Assembly: GCA_022842245.1 (NCBI GenBank)
Contig: JALHPZ010000011.1
Location: forward strand, 1 to 64,000
Source of the DNA: Gemmataceae bacterium
GTDB taxonomy: Bacteria > Planctomycetota > Planctomycetia > Gemmatales > Gemmataceae
Length of the DNA: 64,000 nucleotides
Reading direction: 5' to 3'
Shown: positions 25,690 to 34,752 of the stretch, in pieces
Layout: every line of letters begins with the position of its first letter
Position numbering within the stretch: position 1 is the stretch's first letter
Made by a program: the position numbers and the translations under genes
Notes under the pieces: generated by a model
What the model saw: only the letters and a program-made list of their open reading frames with translations
Told to the model about the DNA's origin: nothing
Databases searched by the model: none

Positions 25690-26667
25690 GTGCAGCGCAT
25701 CCTCCGCGAGCAAGCCACCCGGTACGCCTTCGACTGGCGCGACGAACCGCTCCTGCGCGTGAAGCCGGGCGAATCGTTCGAGATCGAAACGTACGACGCC
25801 AGCCGCGGCTACTTCCGCACGCCGGAGGACAAGGCGATCCCGGGGAAGCGGCCCGGGTTCGACCGCTCGCCGCCGCTGGTCAACCCGATCGGCGGACCGG
25901 TGTTCGTGGAGGGGGCCGAGAAGGGGGACTGCCTCGTCGTACACCTCGAAGAGATCGTGGTGGACGACTATTCGTGGATCGCGATCGGCCCGAATCGCGG
26001 TCCGCTCGGCTCCTCGACGCGTTGGCCGGAACTCTCGGCCGACTACACGACGAAGATCTTCCAACACACGAAAGGGCCGAGCGGCACGACGCGCGACGGC
26101 ACGCTGAAGTTCAACGAGCGGATCAGTTGGCCGATCACGCCGTTCGTCGGCACGCTCGGCGTCTGCCCGGATCGGGAAGTGGTCACGAGCCTCGACGGGC
26201 AGGGCGCGTGGGGCGGCAACCTCGACGCCCGCGACATGGCGGTCGGGAACAAGATATACCTGCCGATCGCGCACGCCGGGGCGCTGTTCTACCTCGGCGA
26301 CGTCCACGCGAGCCAGGGGGATACCGAGTTCACGGGTACGGCGGCGGAGACGAAATCCACCGTACGCCTCCGATTGGAACTGGTGAAGAAGAAACGGATG
26401 CCGTACCTGCGGATCGAGAAGCCGGACGCGCTGATCGCGCTTCATGCCGACCGGCCGCTGGAAGTCGCCGTCGAAACGGCCACGTTCAACCTCATGGACT
26501 GGCTCATCACCGAGCACGGTTTCACGCCGACGGACGCGTACTGCCTCGTGAGCACCTGCCCGGACTTCCGGATCAACGTCTACCAAATGTGCAAGCTCGG
26601 CAAGCTGGCGTACGTCGCCGGGGCGGAGGTTCCGAAGAAGTACGTGCCGGGCGCGGCCACGGATTGA
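25690..26667 (+). CDS. Acetamidase/formamidase family protein
   Basis: 325 residues from a GTG at 25690. The sequence fits the FmdA/AmdA family: [16 protein letters not shown] near the N-terminus, [34 protein letters not shown] and [45 protein letters not shown], which holds the conserved Asp/His cluster. Members hydrolyse formamide or acetamide to ammonia and the acid, or act on cyclic amides; the substrate here is not known. The protein is slightly short for formamidases (about 400), closer to the amidase-like subgroup. Confidence 0.85.
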   Translation: MQRILREQATRYAFDWRDEPLLRVKPGESFEIETYDASRGYFRTPEDKAIPGKRPGFDRSPPLVNPIGGPVFVEGAEKGDCLVVHLEEIVVDDYSWIAIGPNRGPLGSSTRWPELSADYTTKIFQHTKGPSGTTRDGTLKFNERISWPITPFVGTLGVCPDREVVTSLDGQGAWGGNLDARDMAVGNKIYLPIAHAGALFYLGDVHASQGDTEFTGTAAETKSTVRLRLELVKKKRMPYLRIEKPDALIALHADRPLEVAVETATFNLMDWLITEHGFTPTDAYCLVSTCPDFRINVYQMCKLGKLAYVAGAEVPKKYVPGAATD

Positions 26668-26795
26668 TCGCGGCCGGTCATTCCGTGGACAGGCCGTCGA
26701 GGGCGGACGCGATCGTACGGGCAAAAAAGTGGTTTTCCCATTGGCGCGCGGTTTGCCCTGAGTGGAATGTCCCTCGACTTCCCGGAAATTCCACA

Positions 26796-27797
26796 ATGCG
26801 ACGCCGGACCGGTTTCACACTCATCGAATTGCTGGTCGTCATCGCCATTATCGCGATTCTCATCGGCCTGCTCCTGCCGGCCGTGCAGAAAGTGCGCGAG
26901 GCGGCGGCGCGGATGAGCTGCCAGAACAACCTCAAGCAGATCGGCCTGGCGCTGCACAATTACGAAAGCGCTCGCGGCGAATTCCCGATGTCCAAGCGGG
27001 GGTTCAAGAACACAACGATCCCCGAAGCGGCGCAGCGGAGTTGGATCCCGGACGCCCTGCCCTACGTCGAGCAGGGGAACCTGCTCGCGCAATACAACCT
27101 GAACGAGAACTGGTGGGTGGACGTGGCCGGGTCGAGCATCAACGGCACGCTGGCACGCACGCACATGAAGGTCCTCCAGTGCCCTTCGACCCCCAACCCG
27201 GAGCGGGTGCAAGACAAGTACGAGACGACGCCGCCGAACAAGGTCGGCGCCGTGACCGACTATTACGCCGTCGAGGGGATCGCGGCCGCGTTCAACACGA
27301 ACGTCGGGCTGACGGGCACCGATCAATTGCTGGGCGATCGCACCGGGGTCATGATCGGTTGGAACGCCGCGACGGCGCCCCGGCCTTCCAACCGGATCGC
27401 GAATGTACTCGACGGACTCTCCAACACGATGCTCGTCGGCGAGAACGCCGGCCGCGAAGACGTGTACCGGCTCGGCAAGCTGGCAGCGCGGGCGAACGCC
27501 AACAACACTCTGCCCGACTGCGCCCGTGCCCGCGGCGGCGCCTGGGCCACCAACGACAACCCCTTCGAGATCGGCCAGCTCGTCCTCTGGTGCAGCGGCC
27601 AACTGACGGCGCTGCCGCCCACGCCGATGAAGATCAACGGATCGAACGAATGGGGCTACGGGCTATTTTCGCTGCACCCGGGCGGGGCGAACGTGGTGAT
27701 GGCGGACGGGTCGGTCCGATTCCTCAACGAGAGCATGCCGTTCCGCACGCTCGGCATCCTCGCCACCCGCGCCGGCGGCGAAATCGTGCCGGAATGA
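26796..27797 (+). CDS. DUF1559 pseudopilin-like protein
   Basis: 333 residues from the ATG at 26796. A textbook prepilin leader, [31 protein letters not shown], is followed by the DUF1559 signature with [25 protein letters not shown]. The C-terminal part has [19 protein letters not shown], the H-x-G-G-A-N motif conserved in the family. It would be cleaved by a prepilin peptidase and inserted in the envelope; the function of the many planctomycete copies is unknown. It is high in GC, unlike the copy at 23541-24440. It is convergent with serS, with a 13-base gap. Confidence 0.9.
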   Translation: MRRRTGFTLIELLVVIAIIAILIGLLLPAVQKVREAAARMSCQNNLKQIGLALHNYESARGEFPMSKRGFKNTTIPEAAQRSWIPDALPYVEQGNLLAQYNLNENWWVDVAGSSINGTLARTHMKVLQCPSTPNPERVQDKYETTPPNKVGAVTDYYAVEGIAAAFNTNVGLTGTDQLLGDRTGVMIGWNAATAPRPSNRIANVLDGLSNTMLVGENAGREDVYRLGKLAARANANNTLPDCARARGGAWATNDNPFEIGQLVLWCSGQLTALPPTPMKINGSNEWGYGLFSLHPGGANVVMADGSVRFLNESMPFRTLGILATRAGGEIVPE

Positions 27798-27810
27798 GTC
27801 GCTGGCAATT

Positions 27811-29100
27811 TTACTTCGCGCGCGGTTCGATCCGGTCCTTGCCCACCCACGGGCGCAACGCCTCCGGCACGACGACGCTGCCGTCGGCCTGCTGATAGTT
27901 CTCCAGAATGGCGATCAGCGCGCGGGTACACGCGACGGCGGTGCCGTTGAGCGTGTGAACGAACTTCGTCCCTTTCTGCCCCGCCGGCCGGTATCGGATA
28001 TTGAGCCGGCGCGATTGATAGTCGGTGCAGTTCGAGGTGCTGGTCACTTCGCCATATTCGCCACCATTGCCCCGGCCGGGCATCCAGGCTTCGAGGTCGT
28101 ACTTGCGATAGGCCGGGCCGCCGAGGTCGCCGGTGCACGTATCGATGACGTGGAACGGCAGTCCAAGGCCCTGGAAGATCTCCTGTTCGATGAGGCGGAT
28201 CTCTTCGTGGATGGCATCGCTCTGTTCGGGCGTGCAGAAGGCGAACATCTCGACTTTGGTGAACTGGTGGACGCGATAGAGGCCGCGTGTGTCGCGCCCG
28301 GCCGCGCCGGCTTCCGTGCGGAAGCAGTGCGAGAGGCCGACATATTTCATCGGCAGTTTCGCTTCGTCGAGAATCTCGTCTCGGTGCATGCCGCCGAGCG
28401 TGATCTCGGCCGTCGCGATCAGGCAGAGGTCCGAATCGGCGATCGTATAGACCTGTCGCGTCTCGGCGTTGTCCCGCGGCGAGAAGCCGATGCCCTCCAG
28501 CACGTCGACCTTCGCGAGGTCGGGCGTGAGGATCGGTGTGAACCCCTTCGCCACGAGCTTCTGAATCGCATACTGGACGAGCGCCAGTTCCAGCAGCACC
28601 CCCTCGTTCTTGAGGAAATAGAACTTTTGACCCGCCACCTTCACGCCAGCTTCGAAGTCGGCGAGTTGCAGCGTTTCGACGAGTTGGATATGGTCCTGCG
28701 GCTTGAAGTCGAACTTCGTCGGCTCGCCGAACTTCGCCACCACGACGTTCGCCGCCGCATCGGTGCCCACCGGCGCGGCCGGGTGCGTCATGTTCGGGAT
28801 CGGCAGGATCGCGGCCCGCAGGGCGTCTTCGATCTCCTTCAGCTTCGCATCGAACCCGGCCGCCTGTTCCTTGAGTTTCGTGCTCTCCTCCTTCAGGGCG
28901 GCACGCTCCTCCGGCTTGGCCTTTTGGAAGGACTTGGAGAGTTCGTTCTGTTTCGCCTTGGTTTCGTCGGCCTGGCGCTGGATCGCCTTCCGTTCGGCGT
29001 CGAGCCGCACGACCGCGTCCACGTCGGCGCGGACGTTGCGGTTCGCGCAGTTCGCCTTCACGGCGTCGAGGTTGTCCCGGATGAAGTTCGCGTCGAGCAT
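27811..29100 (-). CDS. serS: Seryl-tRNA synthetase
   Basis: 429 residues, normal for a bacterial SerRS, charging tRNA-Ser. An N-terminal helical hairpin (about 25-105), rich in Lys, Glu and Ala, is the tRNA-binding coiled coil. The class II core shows motif 2 (GLSHCFRTEAGAAGRDTRGLYR then HQFTKVEMF) and motif 3 (NGTAVACTRALIAILENYQ), plus the serine-binding TSTSNCTDYQSRRL. The ATG at 29100 gives the usual MLDANFIRDN start. It is divergent from the Uma2 gene with 116 bases between starts. Confidence 0.95.
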   Translation of the reverse strand: MLDANFIRDNLDAVKANCANRNVRADVDAVVRLDAERKAIQRQADETKAKQNELSKSFQKAKPEERAALKEESTKLKEQAAGFDAKLKEIEDALRAAILPIPNMTHPAAPVGTDAAANVVVAKFGEPTKFDFKPQDHIQLVETLQLADFEAGVKVAGQKFYFLKNEGVLLELALVQYAIQKLVAKGFTPILTPDLAKVDVLEGIGFSPRDNAETRQVYTIADSDLCLIATAEITLGGMHRDEILDEAKLPMKYVGLSHCFRTEAGAAGRDTRGLYRVHQFTKVEMFAFCTPEQSDAIHEEIRLIEQEIFQGLGLPFHVIDTCTGDLGGPAYRKYDLEAWMPGRGNGGEYGEVTSTSNCTDYQSRRLNIRYRPAGQKGTKFVHTLNGTAVACTRALIAILENYQQADGSVVVPEALRPWVGKDRIEPRAK

Positions 29101-29216
29101 GGGAAGGTTCTGTCGCCTCGGATACAGAGTAACTCCGTTTTATGGAGGGATCGACCCGCCGCGAATCCACTTTTCAAAACGACGGTGACGGGGTAGGCTG
29201 CCGGAAAGGAGTTCCC

Positions 29217-29780
29217 ATGAGCACGGCCACGCTACCGCCTCCGACTGGACCGATGTCCGCCGACGAGTTTCTTCGCCTCCACGGCGACGAATCGGGTATC
29301 GAACTGATCGACGGCCAGGTCGTGAGACTGCCCATGCCCGGACTCGAACACGGCGAAGTGTGTCTCAACGTCGGTGCCATTATTCGCGAGCACGTCAAGT
29401 CCCGAAGGATGGGTCGCGTGTTCTCGAACGATTCCTTCGTTCGCCTGAACGACGATCGCGTTCGCGGTCCGGATGTGCTGTTCATCAGTTATCAAACGAT
29501 GCCGGCCGATGTGCCGACGCCGAAGGGGGCCTATGCGCCACCGCTTGAGTTGGTCGTGGAGGTCCGCTCGCCCTTCAATACGATTCGCGAAATGACGCTG
29601 AAAGCCGATGAGTATCTCGAAGCGGGCGTCAAGGTTGTACTGATTGTCGAACCCGAAACCGCAAGTGTCGGCGTCTTCCGATCCGAGGAGCTACCCCAAC
29701 GGTTCCACAATGGCGACGTGCTGGAACTCCCCGACGTACTGCCGGGGTTCGCCGTGCCGGTTAAGCAATTCTTCGAATGA
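29217..29780 (+). CDS. Uma2 family endonuclease-like protein (DUF820)
   Basis: 187 residues from the ATG at 29217, preceded by AAAGGAG, which decides this start over an upstream in-frame codon. The Uma2/DUF820 restriction-endonuclease-like fold is indicated by MSADEFLRLHG, ELIDGQVV, GPDVLFIS (catalytic Asp) and PPLELVVEVRSP (Glu of the PD-(D/E)xK core), then KADEYLEAGVKVVLIVEPE. The family is expanded in cyanobacteria and planctomycetes; its biological role is unclear, and a link to transposition or repair has been proposed. The stop abuts the last base of the convergent citrate synthase gene. Confidence 0.85.
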   Translation: MSTATLPPPTGPMSADEFLRLHGDESGIELIDGQVVRLPMPGLEHGEVCLNVGAIIREHVKSRRMGRVFSNDSFVRLNDDRVRGPDVLFISYQTMPADVPTPKGAYAPPLELVVEVRSPFNTIREMTLKADEYLEAGVKVVLIVEPETASVGVFRSEELPQRFHNGDVLELPDVLPGFAVPVKQFFE

Positions 29781-30926
29781 TTACGGCCGCTTGTCAAGCG
29801 GGACGTACGCGGCGTCGGCCTTGCCCACGAAGATCTGGGCCGGGCGGAAGATGCGGTTGCCGTTGAGTTGCTCCAGCCAGTGCGCCAGCCAGCCAGCGAC
29901 GCGGGCGATGGCGAAAATCGGCGTAAACACGTCCGTCGGGATGCCGAGGCTCTGGTAGACCACGCCGGAGTAGAAGTCGACGTTCGGGTAGACGCCCTTC
30001 GCGCCGTAGATGCCGGCGGTGATCCGTTCCAATTCCAGCGCGATCTCGTAGTTCTTGGGTCGCGCCGACTCCGCGAACATGTGCTCGGCCAGTTCCTGGA
30101 GCACGGTGGCGCGCGGGTCCTTCACCTTGTAAACGCGGTGGCCGAGACCCATCACCTTGAACTTCGGGTCATTCGCCAGCTTCTCATCGAGCCAGGATTG
30201 CACGTTCTCCTTCGCGCCGATCTTCTCGAGCATCAACAAGACTTCCTCGTTGGCGCCGCCGTGGAGCGGCCCGGAGAGAGAACCGACGGCCGCGGCGATC
30301 GTCTGGTACGGCGAGGCCAGCGTGGACGCCGTCACGCGCGCGGTGAACGTGCTGGCGTTCATCTCGTGCTCGGCGTGCAGGATCAGGCAGGCGTCCAGCA
30401 CCTTGCGGGTGGCCGCCGACGGCTCCTTGCCGAAGAGCATGTAGTAGAAGTTCGCCGCGTGATCGAGGTCCGGGCGCGGGTCGATTGGCTCTTCGCCGCG
30501 ACGGGTCCGAGCGAAGGCGGCGACCACGGTCGGCAGTCCGGCCAGAATGCGGCACGCGGCGTCCCAGTTCTTCGTGGCGCAGGTCACCTGGCGGTGCGGG
30601 TGGAACATGCCCAATGCCGCGGTGGTCGCTTGCAACGCTTCCATCGGGTGGCCGGTCGACGGCAGGCACTTGATCAGGTCTTTGAGTCGGAAGTGAATAC
30701 CCCGGCGCTCGCGCAGGTCGGCATCGAAATCCGCCAATTCCTTCTGCGTGGGCAGATCGCCCTTGAGCAACAGCCACGCCGTTTCTTCGAAGCAGCTCTC
30801 GCGCGCCAAGATTTCCACGGGAACGCCGCGGTATTCCAGCTGAGCACGTTTCCCGTCGATGAAGCTGATGGCCGATTTGGCGGCCGGCACGTCTTCGAGG
30901 CCGGGCTTGTAATCGCTGTCGGTCAT
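29781..30926 (-). CDS. gltA: Citrate synthase
   Basis: 381 residues from the ATG at 30926; the frame is open upstream but without family sequence. It condenses oxaloacetate and acetyl-CoA in the TCA cycle. The catalytic triad is recognisable: His in PLHGGANEEV, His in GLGHRVYKVKDPR and Asp in NVDFYSG. The length matches the short dimeric Gram-positive/archaeal-type enzymes (about 370-380) rather than the hexameric Gram-negative type (about 430), so 2-methylcitrate synthase activity is also possible. It lies downstream of the MoxR operon on the same strand, with 83 bases before it. Confidence 0.92.
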   Translation of the reverse strand: MTDSDYKPGLEDVPAAKSAISFIDGKRAQLEYRGVPVEILARESCFEETAWLLLKGDLPTQKELADFDADLRERRGIHFRLKDLIKCLPSTGHPMEALQATTAALGMFHPHRQVTCATKNWDAACRILAGLPTVVAAFARTRRGEEPIDPRPDLDHAANFYYMLFGKEPSAATRKVLDACLILHAEHEMNASTFTARVTASTLASPYQTIAAAVGSLSGPLHGGANEEVLLMLEKIGAKENVQSWLDEKLANDPKFKVMGLGHRVYKVKDPRATVLQELAEHMFAESARPKNYEIALELERITAGIYGAKGVYPNVDFYSGVVYQSLGIPTDVFTPIFAIARVAGWLAHWLEQLNGNRIFRPAQIFVGKADAAYVPLDKRP

Positions 30927-31009
30927 GTCGGTCTCGGCGAGAGGTTGGCGGGGCGGGTCTGCGGTTAGGTTATCGGACTGGAGGGGGTGCGGACACCGAA
31001 CAAAATCGG

Positions 31010-31315
31010 TCAAGTTCGGGCGGCGGGGCCGGGTTCCACGTTGCCGCGAGGCGTGCCGGGCGTGTACGAGCGACCTCGCACCGGTCGCGCCACCGCGCGC
31101 GGCGCAGGTGCCGGCGTCGCGTCCCGGCAGGCCCGTGCCGCCGTCGCCACTTTCACCAGGTGCAGCCCGCCCCGAAACACCACGAAGCCCGCGAACAGGA
31201 ACGGACCCGCCGAGAAAATGCGCTTGTTGATGACAAACAGGCACGCCTCCCCGAACAGGATCAACCCCAGCAGCACCAGCGCCCAGCCGGCGACTTCGCG
31301 AACCCAGACATTCAT
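31010..31315 (-). CDS. Small hypothetical membrane protein at the end of the MoxR operon
   Basis: 101 residues. Hydrophobic segments lie at about 7-28 (VAGWALVLLGLILFGEACLFV) and 35-53 (SAGPFLFAGFVVFRGGLHL); the C-terminal 45 residues are Pro/Arg/Ala-rich and probably disordered. The ATG at 31315 is 10 bases after the stop of the upstream membrane protein and is preceded by GAGGGG. It is not recognised. Tight spacing makes it the last gene of the six-gene leftward operon. Confidence 0.6.
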   Translation of the reverse strand: MNVWVREVAGWALVLLGLILFGEACLFVINKRIFSAGPFLFAGFVVFRGGLHLVKVATAARACRDATPAPAPRAVARPVRGRSYTPGTPRGNVEPGPAART

Positions 31316-31325
31316 GGCGAACCCC

Positions 31326-32291
31326 TCACCGGATCAATCCGAAGATGATGTACGACCCGCCGCAGACCAGCACGAGCGCGATGAACACGGCGACGAACAG
31401 CGTCAGGCACGCGCGGCCGACGGCGGCGAGCAGCCACGGCTCCGACGGCTTCGAGCGCTTCTTGCGCACGACCGGCGGCGTGGGCAAGCCACGTTGCTTC
31501 CCGTAGATTCGCCAGGTCTCCAGCCGCGCCGCCTCGCGCCGCATCTCGACCCAGCCCGTATCGGCGAGCGTGAGCTGCGCTTCCTCCCGGTTCATCGCCT
31601 TCAGCTTCCAGAGCCAGAACGCCAGCCGGCCGAAGAAGAGCACGAAGCCCAACCCCAATCCGAAGAGGACTTCACGGCTGACATACGTCCACTCGCGGCG
31701 GAAATCCCCCTCGCGTAAGCGGAATGGCGGCAGGGTACGGAAGTCCAGAACCGTTTCGCTCAGGATCAACCAGAGAAACTGCCCGGCGATCAGGACCGCC
31801 GCGGCGATCACGAGCAACTGCGGGATTTCCCGCTCCTCCACGTCGTCCGCGTCGCGCAGTTCCGGCGGCCCCTGGTCGGCGCGGCGGACCTTGACGAGCC
31901 GATCGTCCGGTACGACGCGGTGGGTCAGGGCGAACAGCCGGTATTGCGCGATCAGGTACACCATCGTGGCCGCGATCAGCAGCAGGTCCTGGATGCGGAA
32001 GTGCGTGAAACGCGGATCGATGCGGGGCGGGGCGAACAGCGGCACGCCGAAGGGCAACGCCTGGAACCACGCGACGGCCACTACGCACAGCACCGGCATC
32101 GCGCCGCCGCGCAGGGCCAGCCCCACGAGGCCGATCAGCGCCGGCACGAGACCCGCATACAGCGAACCGCCGATCAGCCCCGACACGAAGATCACCAGCA
32201 GCGCCGCCGCGACCACGACGACGTAGCTCCGCACCCGCTCGTCCAGCAGGCGCTCGATATAGGTCCTCAGGTTTTCCTTTTTCTCGCTCAC
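31326..32291 (-). CDS. Hypothetical multi-pass membrane protein of the MoxR operon
   Basis: 321 residues from a GTG at 32291, which overlaps the upstream DUF58 stop by 4 bases (GTGA). Six or seven membrane segments are seen: a pair near 22-60, one near 66-90, one near 105-120, one near 170-190, one near 220-240 and one at the C-terminus. Charged cytoplasmic parts lie between (RRADQGPPELRDADD, and a basic KQRGLPTPPVVRKKRSK before the last helix). It is not recognised as a known family. Its coupling to DUF58 suggests it is a membrane partner of the AAA/VWA system. Confidence 0.65.
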   Translation of the reverse strand: MSEKKENLRTYIERLLDERVRSYVVVVAAALLVIFVSGLIGGSLYAGLVPALIGLVGLALRGGAMPVLCVVAVAWFQALPFGVPLFAPPRIDPRFTHFRIQDLLLIAATMVYLIAQYRLFALTHRVVPDDRLVKVRRADQGPPELRDADDVEEREIPQLLVIAAAVLIAGQFLWLILSETVLDFRTLPPFRLREGDFRREWTYVSREVLFGLGLGFVLFFGRLAFWLWKLKAMNREEAQLTLADTGWVEMRREAARLETWRIYGKQRGLPTPPVVRKKRSKPSEPWLLAAVGRACLTLFVAVFIALVLVCGGSYIIFGLIR

Positions 32292-34303
32292 CGGCGGGCC
32301 CTCATCCCGCGGATGCGGTCGATCCGGTCGAGCACAAGGCGGATCGGGTCGTCCACCTGCGCGCGCACGCAGACGGCGCCGATGCGCGCCAGTTCGTTCC
32401 GCAGCTTTTCGAAGCGCTGCTGGTAACCGCGCGTCAGCGCGAGGTGGATGAACCGCCCCGGCTGGTTGCCGCGCCACGCCGGCTCCGCCACCGGCCGGCC
32501 GTTCGCCTTCGCCGCCTCCGGCGGGGGCACGTCCACCGGCCACGGCACGATCACCATCACGTGATGGTGCCGGCTGCGCGCCGCCCGCACCGCCTTCATG
32601 AGCGGCGCGATCGAATCCCCGAGGTCCGCCAGGTCCGCGAGGATCACGTACAACTCGTTGTCCCGCGCCCGCGCCACCGCCGACACGATCGCGTTCGCCA
32701 GCACGATCGCCTTCGACTCGCACCGGTAGCGGTAGCGGCCTTCGCGGTCGTAGAGTTTCGGCGGAATCCGCACGTGGTGGTCGGCCAGGAAGCGGCCGAT
32801 CCGTTCGGCGAGCGCGTCGTCGTCCTTCAGGTAGCGTTCGATTCGGCCGGGGGAATCGCGATCGAGCGCGACGAAGATCGCGGCGAGTTGCTTGCGCCGG
32901 CGCAGGCGCCGCGCGCGGCCGGGGAAGAACCCGCGGATGCCGTTGAAGAACCAGACGATCCCGCACAATGTTGCCGGCCAGCAAAGAACGGCAATAAATG
33001 TCACGATTAGCGATGTCAAATTGGACCAGAACCCCCACAACTTTGGCCGAATGGAATTGGTAATACTGAACACGAATTGGATAATCTCGAAGAATGCACG
33101 TCCCTGAAAGCCAACAGCCCATTGAAACATGAGCCACGATAGAAATAGAAACCAGCCGAACATAAGAGGCAGAAATATCCAAGCCCAGAACGTCTCGAAC
33201 AGGGGTAGCCAGTACAGCCCCCACGGCCGCGAGTTGGATTCCGAATCGAACAACTCCGGGTACATCTCCTGCGCGAGCGGGTAGGCGGCGTCCTGGAGTT
33301 CCTCGACCTCGCGCGGGCCGGGGTTCGGCATCTTCGCCGCCGCCTCGGCGAGCTTCCCCAGCAGCCGGATCGTGTGCACCTTCGTGCGCGCCGGCGCCAG
33401 CACATCGGACGCCTCCTCGTCGAAGCGCGTCAGCCCCACGAGGTCGCGCGTCGCCGCGGCGGCCTGCGCGATCCCCGACGCCGTCTCCGCCAGCATGCCG
33501 ATCGGCGTCTCACCCGCCGGGCCGATCCGCACCGACTCCGACTGGTCCAGGAACAGCATCGTCCGCACCGGCACGTCGCTCTCGTACTCCTTCGTGATGA
33601 GTTTGTCCTTGCGCGCCGACGCCTTCCACGCAATCATCTTCGGCGGGTCGCCGGGGCGGTAGTCGCGCAGGTCGAGCAGTTCGCTGCCGCCGCCCGGCCG
33701 GCGCAGCCGGTGCAGCCCCGGCGGCGGGAGCGAGTTGAAGCGCTTGTCCGCGCGCTGCTTGCCTTCGTCGTCGGTCAGCGGCGGCAGGATGAGAATGTCC
33801 AGCGGGGCGCGCAGGAACACGCGGCGGTAGAACATGCCGCCGAGGTCGCTCACGCGGATCTCGACCCCTTCGAAGCGGAACAGCCCGGCCGAGTTCGAGC
33901 GCAGTTCGTACTCGATGACGACCGGCTCGCCGGGGCGGAGTTCGCACGCGAGTTTCGGGTCGCCGCCGCGGACCTTGCGCCCCTCGGGCACGCGGTCCCA
34001 GAGGAACGCGAGCGGCCAGTTCCACGGGCCTTGGTTCGTCACGGTCACGCGAATAGTGCAGGTGGACTTCGCCCACGCCGTCGCAACGGAGCGCCCGGCC
34101 TGCAGGACCTCGCGCGTGACCTCGATGTTCGGCAGCGTGCGGCGGAAGCGGGCGGCGAAGAGCGTCAGCTCGAACAGGAACCACGCGACGATCGTGAGGC
34201 CGAGGATCGGGATCGCGGGCGCGATGTCGCCGAGGCCGGTGAGGCCCAGCAGGCACATCACCACCGCGATCGCGATCGTCCACCACCCGCGCGACGTCAG
34301 CAA
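32288..34303 (-). CDS. DUF58 domain membrane protein
   Basis: 671 residues if the TTG at 34303 is used. There is no ATG or GTG that keeps the first membrane hairpin (WWTIAIAVVMCLLG), and the frame continues upstream into repeat DNA (next start-like codon TTG at 34414), so the start is uncertain. The DUF58 signature is GSELLDLRDYRPGDPPKMIAWKASARKDKLITKEY, followed by a VWA-like RTMLFLDQSESV. An unusual extra region holds three or four membrane segments (about 365-480) before a second soluble part. DUF58 proteins accompany MoxR ATPases in envelope or metal-insertion systems. GTGA overlap with the downstream gene. Confidence 0.8.
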   Translation of the reverse strand: MLTSRGWWTIAIAVVMCLLGLTGLGDIAPAIPILGLTIVAWFLFELTLFAARFRRTLPNIEVTREVLQAGRSVATAWAKSTCTIRVTVTNQGPWNWPLAFLWDRVPEGRKVRGGDPKLACELRPGEPVVIEYELRSNSAGLFRFEGVEIRVSDLGGMFYRRVFLRAPLDILILPPLTDDEGKQRADKRFNSLPPPGLHRLRRPGGGSELLDLRDYRPGDPPKMIAWKASARKDKLITKEYESDVPVRTMLFLDQSESVRIGPAGETPIGMLAETASGIAQAAAATRDLVGLTRFDEEASDVLAPARTKVHTIRLLGKLAEAAAKMPNPGPREVEELQDAAYPLAQEMYPELFDSESNSRPWGLYWLPLFETFWAWIFLPLMFGWFLFLSWLMFQWAVGFQGRAFFEIIQFVFSITNSIRPKLWGFWSNLTSLIVTFIAVLCWPATLCGIVWFFNGIRGFFPGRARRLRRRKQLAAIFVALDRDSPGRIERYLKDDDALAERIGRFLADHHVRIPPKLYDREGRYRYRCESKAIVLANAIVSAVARARDNELYVILADLADLGDSIAPLMKAVRAARSRHHHVMVIVPWPVDVPPPEAAKANGRPVAEPAWRGNQPGRFIHLALTRGYQQRFEKLRNELARIGAVCVRAQVDDPIRLVLDRIDRIRGMRARR

Positions 34304-34389
34304 GGTTATTTCCGGTTCTGTCCTGATATTTGGGAACCAGAACGCTTGTTTGGTTCCAATTCTTCGGCCCCGGATGGGGCCGCGGGTTG

Positions 34390-34421
34390 TAGCCACGGGT
34401 GGAGCGAAGCGCAACCCGTGG
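34390..34421 (+). repeat. 32-base repeat, copy 1
   Basis: It contains CCACGGGTGGAGCGAAGCG and ends ACCCGTGG, so it is itself a dyad (CCACGGGT / ACCCGTGG). It matches the reverse complement of 34517-34548 with two mismatches. Confidence 0.75.
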
Positions 34422-34516
34422 AGTCGGAAAACGTATCGGTACCGATCTGCCCCGAAGGGCAGTAGAACTCAATCGGTTCCTTCGCCCCTCCGGGGCGATC
34501 GATACTGACGCGGTCA

Positions 34517-34548
34517 CCACGGGTTCCGCTACGCTCCACCCGTGGCTA
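34517..34548 (-). repeat. 32-base repeat, copy 2 (inverted)
   Basis: Inverted copy of 34390-34421; it starts CCACGGGTTCCGCTACGCTC and ends CCCGTGGCTA. Together the two copies bracket 95 bases that contain several short GCCCC/GGGGC hairpins. Confidence 0.75.
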
Positions 34549-34599
34549 CAGTCCGCTGCCCCTTCGGGGCAAAGAACCGACAACTTCTCGAACCAACCC

Positions 34600-34735
34600 G
34601 TGTCCACACCCCAACCGTGTCCACACCCCAACCGTGTCCACACCCCAACCGTGTCCACACCCCAACCGTGTCCACACCCCAACCGTGTCCACACCCCAAC
34701 CGTGTCCACACCCCAACCGTGTCCACGCCTCAACC
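34600..34735. repeat. Eight tandem copies of a 17-base unit
   Basis: The unit is GTGTCCACACCCCAACC on the + strand (GGTTGGGGTGTGGACAC on the other), repeated head to tail without spacers. Seven copies look identical and the eighth (34719-34735) carries two changes. The G-rich strand has tracts GG, GGGG and GG in each unit. The array ends 17 bases from the MoxR stop codon. Confidence 0.9.
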
Positions 34736-34752
34736 GTAATCATCAACGCGAA

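Larger units (their letters stand above)
34304..34752. other. 449-base repeat block inside the MoxR operon
   Basis: The gap separates the MoxR stop from the DUF58 start. It holds small GGCCCC/GGGGCC-type palindromes (for example 34366-34381), two 32-base copies of one sequence in opposite orientation, and eight tandem 17-base units. All six frames are partly open in the tandem array, but the peptides are simple repeats of HTPTVSTPQPCP type and no gene is supported. Confidence 0.75.

Noticed and set aside
34600..34735. CRISPR-like array
   Set aside because: Units of 17 bases are contiguous with no spacers, and no cas genes are in the window.
34529..34746. Short open frames in the 17-base tandem array on both strands
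   Set aside because: The unit length is not a multiple of three and contains no stop in any frame, so long open frames arise automatically; the peptides are pure repeats.
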